A stretch of 30,132 nucleotides of DNA from Cruorifilaria tuberocauda (GCA_013365365.1 JABVXU010000626.1:1-30132); one strand, 5' to 3'. Shown: positions 23,201-30,132, counted from the stretch's first letter. The notes: generated from the sequence alone by a model not told the origin. Numbers and translations are program-made.

Positions 23201-25611
23201 AACAAAATTTTGAATTTCATCTTTTACTCACTTTTTTTTTATATAAACATTTTCGTAAAGTTAAGTAAAATTAATTTTAAATTCATGTATTTTGATTTAA
23301 AGTGAACTTAGATAGATCTATTTGAAGTCAGGTGGAAATAATTAAATCAATTAATCAATTAATTAATTGCTATGAAATGAGTTTATGAATTTGCATTGTT
23401 GTGATATTTCTCTTAAGTTCAGTTGAATTTTATTTAATTTATTTTTAGTGTACTTTTTCTAGCACTGTGTTTAGAAGAGATTTCGAAAGAGGGGTTACTT
23501 TACAGTAATTTAGATCAGTTGCTTTACAGTAATTCGGATTAGTTACTTTACAGTAATTTAGTCCATGAATTACTGTTTTAATAATACATCTAAGATCACT
23601 TCAGATATACTTAAGTTCACTTCAAATCATTTGAAGTGAACTTAAGTATATCTGAAGCTAATTCATTATATGCTAACTTTAACTCATTATAATTAAATTT
23701 CAAATTCATCATAATTAAATAATTATTCTCCATGGCCTTTTTAATATCGCAAATTTTGATCTGGGAATTTTCGTCATCTATTTAAAATCCATCAATTGAA
23801 CTCTTTCTCATTATAAACTTGGCTTTGCTGCAAAATTAAATTACCTTTTCTCCATGACCTCTCACCCCTCACATTGGAATCATCATGTTTACCAATTGGT
23901 ACACCTTGTGTAGGAACATTTAGTAAATTAGACTAAATATTATTCATCAACTTCTTCAAACTAATCATTTCTACCTCACCTGCGGTTTTACTTTTTAATA
24001 GCTTACCTGTTTCTCATAACAAGTTCTTATTTACTCATCTTTAATCTCTTTATTTCCTCTATAATTTTATTAGGCTTTCTATTTATTCAATTACAAAGAT
24101 AAATTGAATTTGAAATTTCTAAATTGAATTTTTAAGAAATTAATAATCAATAATTTTTAGGATTATATATTCTCACCGGTATTAATGAGTTATCCATTAT
24201 ATGCAAAGTTTAATTTCTATATGATGAGTATTGTACAAACAATATTGCCATTTATATTACTTACCTGTTTCAATATAATCATCATCTCTTTAACTTATAA
24301 GAGACTTTATAAAACTTCAACTAACGTGAGATTTTTCATATTTGGATTTAACACTGTAATCAGAAAAGGTAAGATTTTTTTTCTACAGTTTCTTCAATTA
24401 CGATAAAAGTTTTCAAGTACTAAAATTGTCTTTACAAAAAACAAAAAGTAACTTTTTTAATTAACTTCTTTACAATTGCAGTTGTAAAGCAATGATATGA
24501 TACTTTTAAATTAAAATTTTGTTTAGTAGGTTTTACATATTTGAACTTACTACAGTAATTAGAAAAGTTAAATTCTTTTTTTTTCTACAGTTTCTTCAAT
24601 TACAATAAGTACCAAAATTTAAAATTAAAGTACCAAAATTCTTTTTTACAAAAAAATTAATTTTATATATTTGGATTTACCACTGTAATTAAATTTTCTA
24701 AAGTTTCTTTAATTACGATAAAAGTTTAAAGTACCAAAATTCTTTTCTACAAAAAAATTAATTTTATATATTTGGTTTTACTGCTGTAATTGGAAACGGT
24801 AAATTCTTTTTTTACAGTTTCTTTAATTATGATGAAAGTTTAAAGTACCATAATTATTTTTATAAAAAAGTTAATTCCTTCATAACTACAATAAGTAATG
24901 ATATGATATTTTTAAATTATCGTTTAGTCTCAAAAAAAAAGTATAAAAAAAGATTTCTGAGAAAATCGGAAAGAAAATTTCAGAATTGGAAAATCATCGA
25001 ATTTATCAGGATTTGAAAAATGCTACTCTTACAATGGTAGCTATTGTATTCACGTATTTAACGTGTAATATTTTTTCCGTCTTCATGTCAGTCATGGAAA
25101 ATATTTTTCCGGAAAGTTCATTACTTATTGACAAATATGGATCAAGGTTAATTTCAAATTTTTCATTCAAATTAAATCTATTAATAAATTTTTAAATGTT
25201 AGAGAAAATGATAAGTGTTGTTAATGAGAGAGAGGGAAGGAAAGAGAGAAAGAGAGAGAGAGAGAGAGAGTGAAATACGACAAATAGCAAAGTTACTTTC
25301 AAAATTTTCACTTAACTTAAATCTATTAATGAATTTTTTTTAATGGTAGAGAAAAAGAGAGAGAGAAAGAAAGATAAAATAATAAATGCTTCTAAACTAA
25401 GAAAGAGAGAGAGAAATAGTGGCAAAGAGAATATATTTTTTTCCATTGAATTAGATGTATTAACAAATATAAGATGATAAGAATGATAGATGGAAAGATA
25501 TCAAAATGATAGAGGGAGATGAAGAGAGATAAAATGATAAATAGCAGGGTTACTTTCAAAAATTTAACTCAGATTAAATATATTGATAAATGTTTCAAAT
25601 GATAAAAAGGG

Positions 25612-25643
<32 letters not shown>

Positions 25644-26693
25644 GTAAAATGATAAATGAATCCTGTTAATGAAAGAAAAGGAGAGAGAAAGAGAGAAAGA
25701 AAGACAGAAAGAATATTTTATTCCAAAAAAAAAACTTTTTTAAAAGAAATTCTCAAATCCTTATGCTAATTGATGATTTAGCCTTGAGGGAATAGAAAAA
25801 AAGAATGAAACGAAGGGAAACATTGTGAAATCAAATTTTAGACTCAAGCTATTTCTAACAAAAAAAACTTTAATTTTATTTTAATATAGTTTTTCGAAGA
25901 AATTCTTTTTTGAGTATTTTATCAGATAAAGTGATAATTTAATGAAAATTTAGTGATAATTTAATGATAATTTAATGATAATTTAGTGATAATTTCGTTA
26001 TAATTTAATGATAATTTAGTGATAATTTAATGATAATTTAGTGATAATTTAATGATAATTTGGTGATAATTTAGTGATAATTTTTTTTTTCAGTACAAAA
26101 TTCTATACGATAGCATCTGATTTGGTAAGTATTTTGGTTATATTGAATAGTACACTACGAATGATTGTCCATATAATATGCAATCCAAAATTTCGTCAAC
26201 GATTCAAATTTCTATTAATTAAAATTCAGGTATGAAATTTATTTCAATTACGATCTCTTCCTAACTTATTTTCGCTAACTTCATAACTTCTCTTCAAACC
26301 GTTAAATAGTAACAGTGGAAAATTATTGAATGTATAAATTGAAAGAGAGAAATAATATTTTTGTTTTAGAATTTAAAAATTGAAATGGAAATTCAAATGT
26401 AAATAAAGAAATTCATGAAAATTTTCGGTTTAGTTAAAATCCTTGAAGAGTTATTAAAGAGTTAAATCTTCAAAGATTAAGAAATTATTTTGTATGAAAT
26501 TGAATAGAAATTCAAATTTAAGGAATTATTGCAGGAAATTATCTTAGAATTCAAATTTTCATTTAAAATTTTATTTTTTAAATTACTTAGAAAATGGGAC
26601 TGCCATGAAAAGGAATAACAAGTACTCAAAAATGGTCGTTTTGGTTTAATCCAGGATATACCTGTTATTAAAAATGATCAGAATAACAGGTAA
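20136..26693 (+). CDS. Seven-transmembrane neuropeptide-receptor-like GPCR (FMRFamide-receptor-like), split gene
   Basis: Predicted rhodopsin-class G-protein-coupled receptor in the plasma membrane, probably sensing a neuropeptide. I assembled the exons as 20136-20264, 21417-21612, 22524-22614, 23063-23177, 24161-24368, 24984-25146, 26094-26229 and a less certain 26655-26693. The first seven give 346 codons with compatible phases (0,1,2,0,1,2,0) and GT-AG introns. Seen: TM1 with FN at residues 38-39; TM2 with LALFD (Asp66); TM3 ending in ERF (Arg124) in place of DRY; TM4 followed by RFPTFFDY; an extracellular-loop-2 Cys173; TM5 with LPF (Pro207); TM6 starting ATLTM with FTYLTCN; TM7 with DLVSILVILNSTLR in place of NPxxY; then CNPKFRQRF as helix 8. 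There is no signal peptide. An in-frame TAA at 20118-20120 supports the start at 20136. The ERF and NSxxR variants recall nematode FMRFamide-receptor-like and orphan receptors. That family call is from memory of motifs; the ligand is unknown. Gene call strong, C-terminus uncertain. Confidence 0.88.
20660..21135. repeat. About 100-bp repeats inside GPCR intron 1
   Basis: The unit GATCAATAATGATTTGATGA, AGAATGATGTAAAT and AATAATC ATGATGATTA-type bases followed by GATAAAGGATCAATC recurs near 20671, 20764, 20850, 20900 and 21035. The block at 20700-20765 and that at 21060-21130 are almost identical (AACAATAATTTGAGAAAGGA). Confidence 0.8.
21417..21612 (+). CDS. GPCR exon 2 (TM2, extracellular loop 1, start of TM3)
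   Basis: Preceded by aatttcag. Encodes the loop after TM1 (MIFCHKRILNSPDF), TM2 with LALFDMLICMLYMP (the Asp is D2.50, residue 66), the LHHLW loop and the start of TM3 (EIYCTSRI). The frame stays open past the splice site to 21707, but the receptor sequence stops making sense after ATT G. Donor gtacat at 21613 is used because its phase 1 joins the next exon to give SRIVQFGAVYMM. The nearest TM3 cysteine (residue 104) is 20 residues before the ERF arginine, whereas C3.25 normally lies 25 before, so the loop disulfide geometry may differ. Confidence 0.85.
21718..21954. repeat. 79-bp tandem repeat in GPCR intron 2, three copies
   Basis: Units start at 21718, 21797 and 21876 with ACGTAAAATTATAGATAGAT. 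Each contains several ACGTAAA motifs. Near-perfect 79-bp periodicity. Confidence 0.95.
22524..22614 (+). CDS. GPCR exon 3 (core of TM3 and the ERF motif)
   Basis: A 91-nt exon flanked by attatag and gttagt, too short to stand out as an open frame. It reads VQFGAVYMMLCATFERF and then VYISNKRYLNRFI. ERF at residues 123-125 replaces the DRY motif that couples to the G protein, followed by the basic intracellular loop 2. Entry phase 1, exit phase 2. It is more GC-rich than the surrounding intron. Confidence 0.82.
23063..23177 (+). CDS. GPCR exon 4 (TM4 and extracellular loop 2)
   Basis: A 115-nt exon between atttgtag and CAG|gtttca. It encodes TDNGR, TM4 (LITVIVTLLISLILRF), the PTFFDYK motif just after TM4, and ESCPSFQ, where the Cys is the expected extracellular-loop-2 disulfide cysteine (residue 173). 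The aromatic PTFFD segment after TM4 is typical of FMRFamide-receptor-like GPCRs. Entry phase 2, exit phase 0. Confidence 0.82.
23498..23566. repeat. 24-bp tandem repeat in GPCR intron 4
   Basis: CTTTACAGTAATT at 23498, 23522 and 23546, followed by (T/C)(A/G)GAT(C/T)AGTT. Immediately upstream of the perfect palindrome. Confidence 0.9.
23599..23657. repeat. Perfect 59-nt palindrome in GPCR intron 4
   Basis: Left arm 23599-23627 begins CTTCAGATATACTTAAGTTC. Right arm 23629-23657 ends GAACTTAAGTATATCTGAAG. I checked all 29 base pairs and every one matches, with one central C. A diverged relative of one arm (AAGTGAACTTAGATAGATCT) lies near 23300. Confidence 0.97.
24161..24368 (+). CDS. GPCR exon 5 (TM5 and intracellular loop 3)
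   Basis: Acceptor atttttag. Encodes DYIFSPVLMSYPLY, TM5 (MMSIVQTILPFILLTCFNII; Pro207 fits P5.50) and loop 3 (YKRLYKTSTN... TVIRK). The exon could end at gtgaga (24326, phase 0) or gtaaga (24369, phase 1). Only the second joins exon 6 in frame, giving RKELENHRIYQDLKN. The region around this donor is re-duplicated in degenerate form downstream in the intron. Confidence 0.84.
24330..24860. repeat. Four diverged tandem copies of the exon 5 donor region
   Basis: The unit spans the last codons of exon 5 and the start of intron 5: TTTGGATTTAACACTGTAAT, GAAAAGGTAA, TTTCTACAGTTTCTTCAATT and ACGATAAAAGTTT. Copies begin near 24340, 24538, 24667 and 24772. GGTAAA(T) donor-like bases survive in the fourth copy (GAAACGGTAAATTC), while the third has lost them. 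Confidence 0.85.
24984..25146 (+). CDS. GPCR exon 6 (TM6 and extracellular loop 3)
   Basis: Acceptor aatttcag, then ELENHRIYQDLKNATLTM. TM6 is MVAIVFTYLTCNIFSVFM. The canonical CWxP is absent and TYLTCN stands in its place, as in FMRFamide-receptor-like GPCRs. Extracellular loop 3 runs through SVMENIFPESSLLIDKYGS. Donor TCAAG|gttaat, exit phase 2. Confidence 0.85.
25147..25720. repeat. Repeats and GA tracts in GPCR intron 6
   Basis: The bases right after exon 6 (GGTTAATTTCAAATTTTTCA, AAATTAAATCTATTAATAAA) return as GTTACTTTCAAAATTTTCAC at about 25292 and GTTACTTTCAAAAATTTAAC at about 25549, each followed by a GA-rich tract. GA runs are at about 25230-25270, 25610-25640 and 25681-25700. Confidence 0.8.
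25925..26081. repeat. 11-bp tandem repeat up to the exon 7 acceptor
   Basis: About 13 units of TGATAATTTA(A/G) with occasional changes, running into the T-tract and cag of the exon 7 acceptor. TGATAA is also the core of a GATA-factor site. Confidence 0.93.
26094..26229 (+). CDS. GPCR exon 7 (TM7 and helix 8)
   Basis: Preceded by a long T-tract and cag. Encodes STKFYTIASDLVSILVILN, then STLRMIVHIICNPKFRQRF and FKFLLIKIQ. DLVSILVILNSTLR is the TM7 signature of this receptor type (NSTLR for NPxxY), and NPKFRQRF starts the cytoplasmic helix 8. After CAG the DNA reads GTA TGA, so the exon either splices at gtatga (26230) or is terminal with one extra Val and a stop at 26233-26235. Confidence 0.86.
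26655..26693 (+). CDS. Proposed GPCR terminal exon (cytoplasmic tail)
   Basis: Acceptor tttaatccag, phase 0 as required by exon 7. Reads DIPVIKNDQNNR and then TAA at 26691-26693. The same segment also carries a donor at CAG|gtaata (26690). If used, it could join TAAATTAATG at 27045 (acceptor aatttcag) and end at TGA 27064-27066, just before AATAAA at 27097. I cannot choose between these and a stop directly after exon 7. Confidence 0.4.
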   Translation, partial: DIPVIKNDQNNR

Positions 26694-26740
26694 TAATATC
26701 ACGTATGACTGACTTGGCAATTTTTGTAAGTATTCGTTAA

Positions 26741-26900
26741 TGAAAAGTTATCAGTTAATGATATTGTATAAAATCAATTTCAACCGATTATTGTTATTAA
26801 TGATAAGTTATCAATTAGTCATACTGTATAAAATCAATTTTAATCGATTATTACTGTTAATGATAAGTTATTAAGCAATGTTATTGTATAAAATAAAATT
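26741..26900. repeat. 60-bp tandem repeat, three copies
   Basis: TGA(A/T)AAGTTAT starts units at 26741, 26801 and 26861. Each includes TGTATAAAAT and CGATTATT. It lies downstream of the proposed GPCR stop. Confidence 0.95.
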
Positions 26901-27096
26901 TTAATTTTAAAATTTTACGTAATTCATAAAATAAAAATAAAAACATAAATACAAGATAATAATATAAAATCAAAATTGATTATTTTTTGAATTTGATTTC
27001 AAAATTCAAATAGTTTAAATCGGTGTCGAAATGTATAATTTCAGTAAATTAATGTTAGTGATATGATAAATTGTTTTGTTTTAAAATATGAACTGA

Positions 27097-27102
27097 AATA
27101 AA
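27097..27102 (+). other. Candidate poly(A) signal for the GPCR gene
   Basis: AATAAA about 400 nt after the proposed stop and about 30 nt after the alternative stop at 27066. AT-rich DNA gives many chance AATAAA, so this is only a plausible end of transcript. Confidence 0.3.
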
Positions 27103-27249
27103 AAGGGAAAGGAAGAAGAAGGAAGAGATGATAATCCGCTGGGATTTTGCCAGCTGATACATCAGATATTCTGGATTTTCTTTTGCAATCTTTCTGGCTG
27201 ATTATCGATTATGAGGAAAATATGAAATTAAATTCAAAATAATAATTAA

Positions 27250-27800
27250 AATGAACGCTGGTATTAAAATGTTATGTATGACGTAAAATTACGTAAATGA
27301 ATATATCATGATGTAACGTGAAATTACGTAAACTTGTTGCTTGCTCCTAAATACATAGTTTTCTTTTTTTTTTGATAAATTTTTCTGATTATGAAATAAA
27401 TGATACCTATTAATTTTTTTAAGTAAACAATTAAATTCAAACAAAAATCAAAATCAACGTTAGCTTAAGACTTCATGACATTACGCAAAATTACGTAAAC
27501 TTGTTGCTTGCTTCAAAGTGCATACGTCATGATATCACGTAAAGTTACGTAAACTTGTCGCTTCATAATACATAGTTTTTTTCTTGCGAAAATGAAAAAA
27601 AACTATTCGTTTGCAAGAATATTGAAGAATACGTTACGTCAGTAACAAAAGACGTCAAATTCCTTCCTATGCTAATAACAAATATATCACACTTCATTGC
27701 TACGTCAATAAGAAAAAACGTCAAATTCTACTAATACGTCAATAAAAAGCATGTTAAATTCCTTTGTCACGTTAATGCGTCAAATTCCATCTACAAGATT
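27250..27800. repeat. Dispersed ACGT-core motifs and duplications
   Basis: ATTACGTAAACTTGTTGCTT at about 27323 and 27492 and GTTACGTAAACTTGTCGCTT at about 27546 mark duplicated blocks. From 27630 to 27790 the motif changes to TACGTCA and ACGTCAAATTC, repeated at least five times. Confidence 0.75.
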
Positions 27801-27967
27801 GCACATTGAGAAAATCCTTAACGTATTTCTCGTAAGTATTATGGCGTGACATATGAGCTCCATTTACAAGTTAATTTCCTAAATGAAAAAGTATTATTAT
27901 ATGCTGTTTCTGATTTCTGATCTGATTCTAAAAAAAATATTTGATTTAAGCTTGGAAAGAAGTGAAC

Positions 27968-28120
27968 TGACCTTCAATTGACCTTTCGTTTTGGCATCAG
28001 TATTTTCATCATTGAAGAACGCGAGAAGAGAAACATGCAAATAGCAGAGATAATGATGATATTTGAGTAAAACTAACTCAATTCATCATTTAGTGTTTTT
28101 TAGGCCAATGTCAAAGGTCA
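27968..28120. promoter_or_regulatory. Candidate nuclear-receptor half-site cluster (DR5 plus one)
   Basis: TGACCT at 27968-27973 and again at 27979-27984, with exactly 5 bases between, reads as AGGTCA-N5-AGGTCA on the minus strand. A third site, AAAGGTCA, is at 28113-28120. The second and third sites are part of an imperfect inverted repeat (ATTGACCTTT...GGC and GCC...AAAGGTCAAT). It lies 0.8-1 kb upstream of the secreted-peptide gene. Function is inferred only. Confidence 0.3.
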
Positions 28121-28129
28121 ATCAATCCA

Positions 28130-28730
28130 AGTTTCATCTATCCAACAGCAATGTTGTGCAACGTATCTTTTACATATTTCTATTTATTTTCAAAATTTTT
28201 CTTGATATTTATAAATGATTAATTTAATCAAATTTAGGAACGGTTAATTCCCATTTTTCCTATTAATTTTAAGTTATTATATTTTAAATTAAAGAAATTA
28301 AATAATTTTTTAATTTCGAATAATATTTAAATGATTTCTTATTATCTTTTTTGTAATCAATATAATTAACAATCATAATTAGTTTGATATTTCTTTTTCT
28401 GGAATTAATTCAAATTTATTAAATTTGATAAAGAAATAATGGAACTGTACTCAAAAAACTAATTTTAAAACACTTAATTTTAAAGTATTGCAAATTTAAA
28501 AATTAAATGAAATTAGGGAAGTGTAAAAAATGAAAATGTATATAGACGAGTCATTTTTGACGCGGAATGAAATTTTAATTAAATTGTTTTAAATTATACT
28601 TAAATCGTACTTTATTGAATTACAATTATTATTAATCATTTATCATTGTCGATTTTTTTTCCGCATGTTTCTCTTGCTTTTGTTCCGTGAAATTTCGATC
28701 TTCAAAAATTTGCAAAATCTTTTACTTCCA
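28130..28730. other. AT-rich spacer upstream of the secreted-peptide gene
   Basis: No exon-like segment is seen. The block is AATTTAAA-rich with no array. Confidence 0.4.
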
Positions 28731-28734
28731 GATT

Positions 28735-28872
28735 TCCTGATATTAATTTGCGTTTAATCAATCCGGAATTCCGCTCTATTTCCTGATATTAATTTGCATT
28801 TAATCAATTCGGAATTTTTCTCGATTTCCTGATATTAATTTGCATTTAATCAATCCGGAATTCCGCTCTATC
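28735..28872. repeat. 46-bp tandem repeat upstream of the secreted-peptide gene
   Basis: TCCTGATATTAATTTGC starts units at 28735, 28781 and 28827, exact 46-bp period. Each carries AATCAAT(C/T)CGGAATT, and the first and third have the palindrome-like CCGGAATTCCG. The array ends about 70 bp before the start codon. Confidence 0.95.
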
Positions 28873-28940
28873 TCGAAATTTTCATAAACAAATTTAATTA
28901 AAATTTGAATTTATAATATTAGGCAATAAGATAGCTGGAA

Positions 28941-29154
28941 ATGTTTTGCAATCGAAAGTTTTATTTAATACTTGCAATCAGCATGTTAGCATGCCATTTC
29001 TTGCTAGTTGAAGCATGCGCACCAAAAATTCATGGAAGGCTTGCTAAAATTTTTCGACGCGAAAAGCCGTGCACCGATACACGGAGGCAAAAGATACGCG
29101 TGGGACGAAATCCAACTCGATACGTGATCGTTGATGATTATGGTGCACATGGAG
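28941..29154 (+). CDS. Secreted Cys-rich peptide, exon 1
   Basis: Codes for signal peptide and basic region, 71 residues plus one base. The end is set at GGAG|gtaagc, a strong donor. Reading on gives only KLA and then a stop. An AG at about 28920 (ataatattag) just before the ATG is a possible trans-splice or intron acceptor, which would make the 5' leader about 20 nt. Confidence 0.8.
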
Positions 29155-29539
29155 GTAAGCTAGCTTAATTTTAACTCTTTCAAATTTCAACTATAATTAA
29201 TTACCAGTCTAAAATTTGGCAAAAATTTAATTTTAGTGAATGAAAAACTAAAAGTAAAAGTATGAAGTAATTTTGAATAAAATAGTTGACGATAATTTAA
29301 AGTTATTAAGTATCATTTTATTGAAAGCTTGAAATAATTGATAGCTGGTAATTGAAAATTAGCTAAGGAAATAACTTTAAAAGTAAGTAAATCATGAAAT
29401 ATATCACGAATAATATCATGAAATACTACCTATCGGAATTAATTAATTAAGTAATTAATTAATTAATTTTCTTACAGAATGCGAGAAAGATGATGAATGT
29501 CTTCCAGATATTAAATGTAAGGATGGGTGCTGTCTGTGA
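28941..29539 (+). CDS. Small secreted basic cysteine-rich peptide, two exons
   Basis: Exon 1 is 28941-29154 and exon 2 is 29478-29539, phase 1, total 91 codons. Residues 1-25 form a signal peptide: MFCNRKF, then a hydrophobic core (YLILAISMLACHFLLV) with cleavage expected after VEA. The mature part starts CAPKIHGRLAKIFRREKPC, is rich in Arg/Lys with dibasic sites (RR at 39-40 and 48-49), passes through RYVIVDDYG, and ends in a compact Cys module: ECEKDDECLPDIKCKDGCCL. Cysteines of the mature chain are at 26, 44, 73, 79, 85, 89 and 90. The spacing C-x5-C-x5-C-x3-CC resembles small disulfide modules of nematode secreted proteins, but I do not recognise the family. Base composition is clearly higher in GC than the flanks. 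It could be a peptide hormone-like precursor, a secreted inhibitor-like peptide or a parasite-secreted product; the sequence does not decide. The seven-cysteine count leaves one possibly free or inter-chain. Confidence 0.8.
29478..29539 (+). CDS. Secreted Cys-rich peptide, exon 2 (Cys module)
   Basis: Acceptor ttcttacag, then AATGCGAG. With the G from exon 1 this gives GAA TGC, so the reading is ECEKDDEC and so on. It ends CKDGCCL with TGA at 29537-29539. All five C-terminal cysteines lie in these 62 nt, which argues for a real exon. Confidence 0.8.
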
Positions 29540-29540
29540 A

Positions 29541-29546
29541 AATAAA
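29541..29546 (+). other. Poly(A) signal of the secreted-peptide gene
   Basis: AATAAA starts 1 nt after the stop codon, giving a 3' UTR of perhaps 15-25 nt. A second AATAAA lies at 29636-29641 and would give about 115 nt. Either is possible. Confidence 0.5.
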
Positions 29547-30017
29547 TTTTAATATTTTTTGTTTATTTGATTTTTGATTATTGATTTGATTATTTAATGA
29601 TATTTTCTGAAAATTTTTTAATATTTCATGAAATCAATAAATTAAATTTAATTTTAAACTTAAATACATATTTGATATTTGAATTATACATAAATTGAAT
29701 TAATCTAATCGAATTGTATCGTATTTTCGATAATGAGATTATTGTAGAATTATGATTAATATTATAAATGTAATCAATTCTATTACTTTTATTTCTTAGA
29801 TTCATGCAACGTGAACTATGAACTCATTGTAATGATTAAATGAATTAAAGGTGAACACATCTTTTGGCTACAACTGATTTACAAGCTTTTTATAGGTTAG
29901 CTTAAGTAAGATGAATACCTTTCCATTGTTTTATTAAATGTTATCATTTGAACTGAAAATATTTGAAATAAATTACGTTGATTTTTAATTTCCTCGAAAT
30001 TTTACCACAAAAATTGA
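29547..30017. other. AT-rich spacer downstream of the secreted-peptide gene
   Basis: No gene is visible. It has a second AATAAA at 29636-29641 and otherwise plain AT-rich DNA. Confidence 0.4.
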
Positions 30018-30125
30018 GAAAAATCTTGGCTAATGAATTTCACCTTAACAAAAAAAAATCTTGGCCAATGAATTCTACCTTAATGAGAAAAATCTTGGCC
30101 AATGAATTCTACTCTAACAAGAAAA
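30018..30125. repeat. About 35-bp tandem repeat at the window end
   Basis: ATCTTGGC(C/T)AATGAATT starts at 30023, 30058 and 30092, each followed by (C/T)AC(C/T)(T/C)TAA. The array may continue beyond the window. Confidence 0.9.
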
Positions 30126-30132
30126 ATTCTGC

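Noticed and set aside
24185..24406. Separate small gene starting at the internal ATG
   Set aside because: It is part of GPCR exon 5; reading past 24368 enters intron repeats.
28941..29539. Naming the Cys-rich peptide as a known inhibitor, toxin or hormone family
   Set aside because: The spacing is suggestive of several small disulfide folds, but no diagnostic signature is matched, so no name is given.

Overview
The window is very AT-rich eukaryotic DNA that looks like a nematode nuclear contig. The evidence is AT-dominated spacers and introns, introns ending in TTTCAG or similar, long GA/CT microsatellites, and a split gene for a rhodopsin-like GPCR of the kind expanded in nematodes. A filarial or related spirurid is a reasonable guess, but the sequence alone does not fix the species. 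Nothing bacterial (operon, Shine-Dalgarno, CRISPR, IS element) is present.

Layout: positions 1-20,000 are essentially gene-free by eye. They hold degenerate tandem and direct duplications (9-bp units up to about 200 bp), CT and GA tracts, inverted repeats, one tRNA-like element (about 7724-7800), a short coding-like stretch on the minus strand (about 8749-8840), and a sharply more GC-rich island (about 11641-11960) that may be a solo LTR or an isolated exon or promoter. The longer open frames here run through low-complexity DNA and are not credible genes.

Positions 20136-26693 carry the main gene: a seven-transmembrane neuropeptide-receptor-like GPCR on the plus strand. I assembled it from seven confident coding exons plus a proposed terminal exon. 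All junctions are phase-compatible and GT-AG, and the predicted protein is about 346 residues through TM7/helix 8, or about 358 with the proposed tail. Every TM segment is represented. Introns 1, 2, 4, 5 and 6 and the 5' flank contain tandem repeats, and intron 4 holds a perfect 29+1+29 bp palindrome.

Positions 27250-28900 are a spacer with a cluster of ACGT-core motifs, a DR5 pair of nuclear-receptor half-sites and a 46-bp triplicated repeat. Positions 28941-29539 hold a two-exon plus-strand gene for a 91-residue secreted, basic, cysteine-rich peptide, with a poly(A) signal 1 nt after its stop. The window ends in another short tandem repeat. A membrane peptide receptor and a small secreted Cys-rich protein lie about 2 kb apart in the same orientation. 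I see nothing that ties them functionally, and no multi-gene system. The best leads are the two genes, the GC island, the minus-strand coding-like stretch, the perfect palindrome, and the tandem duplications next to splice sites and the start codon.
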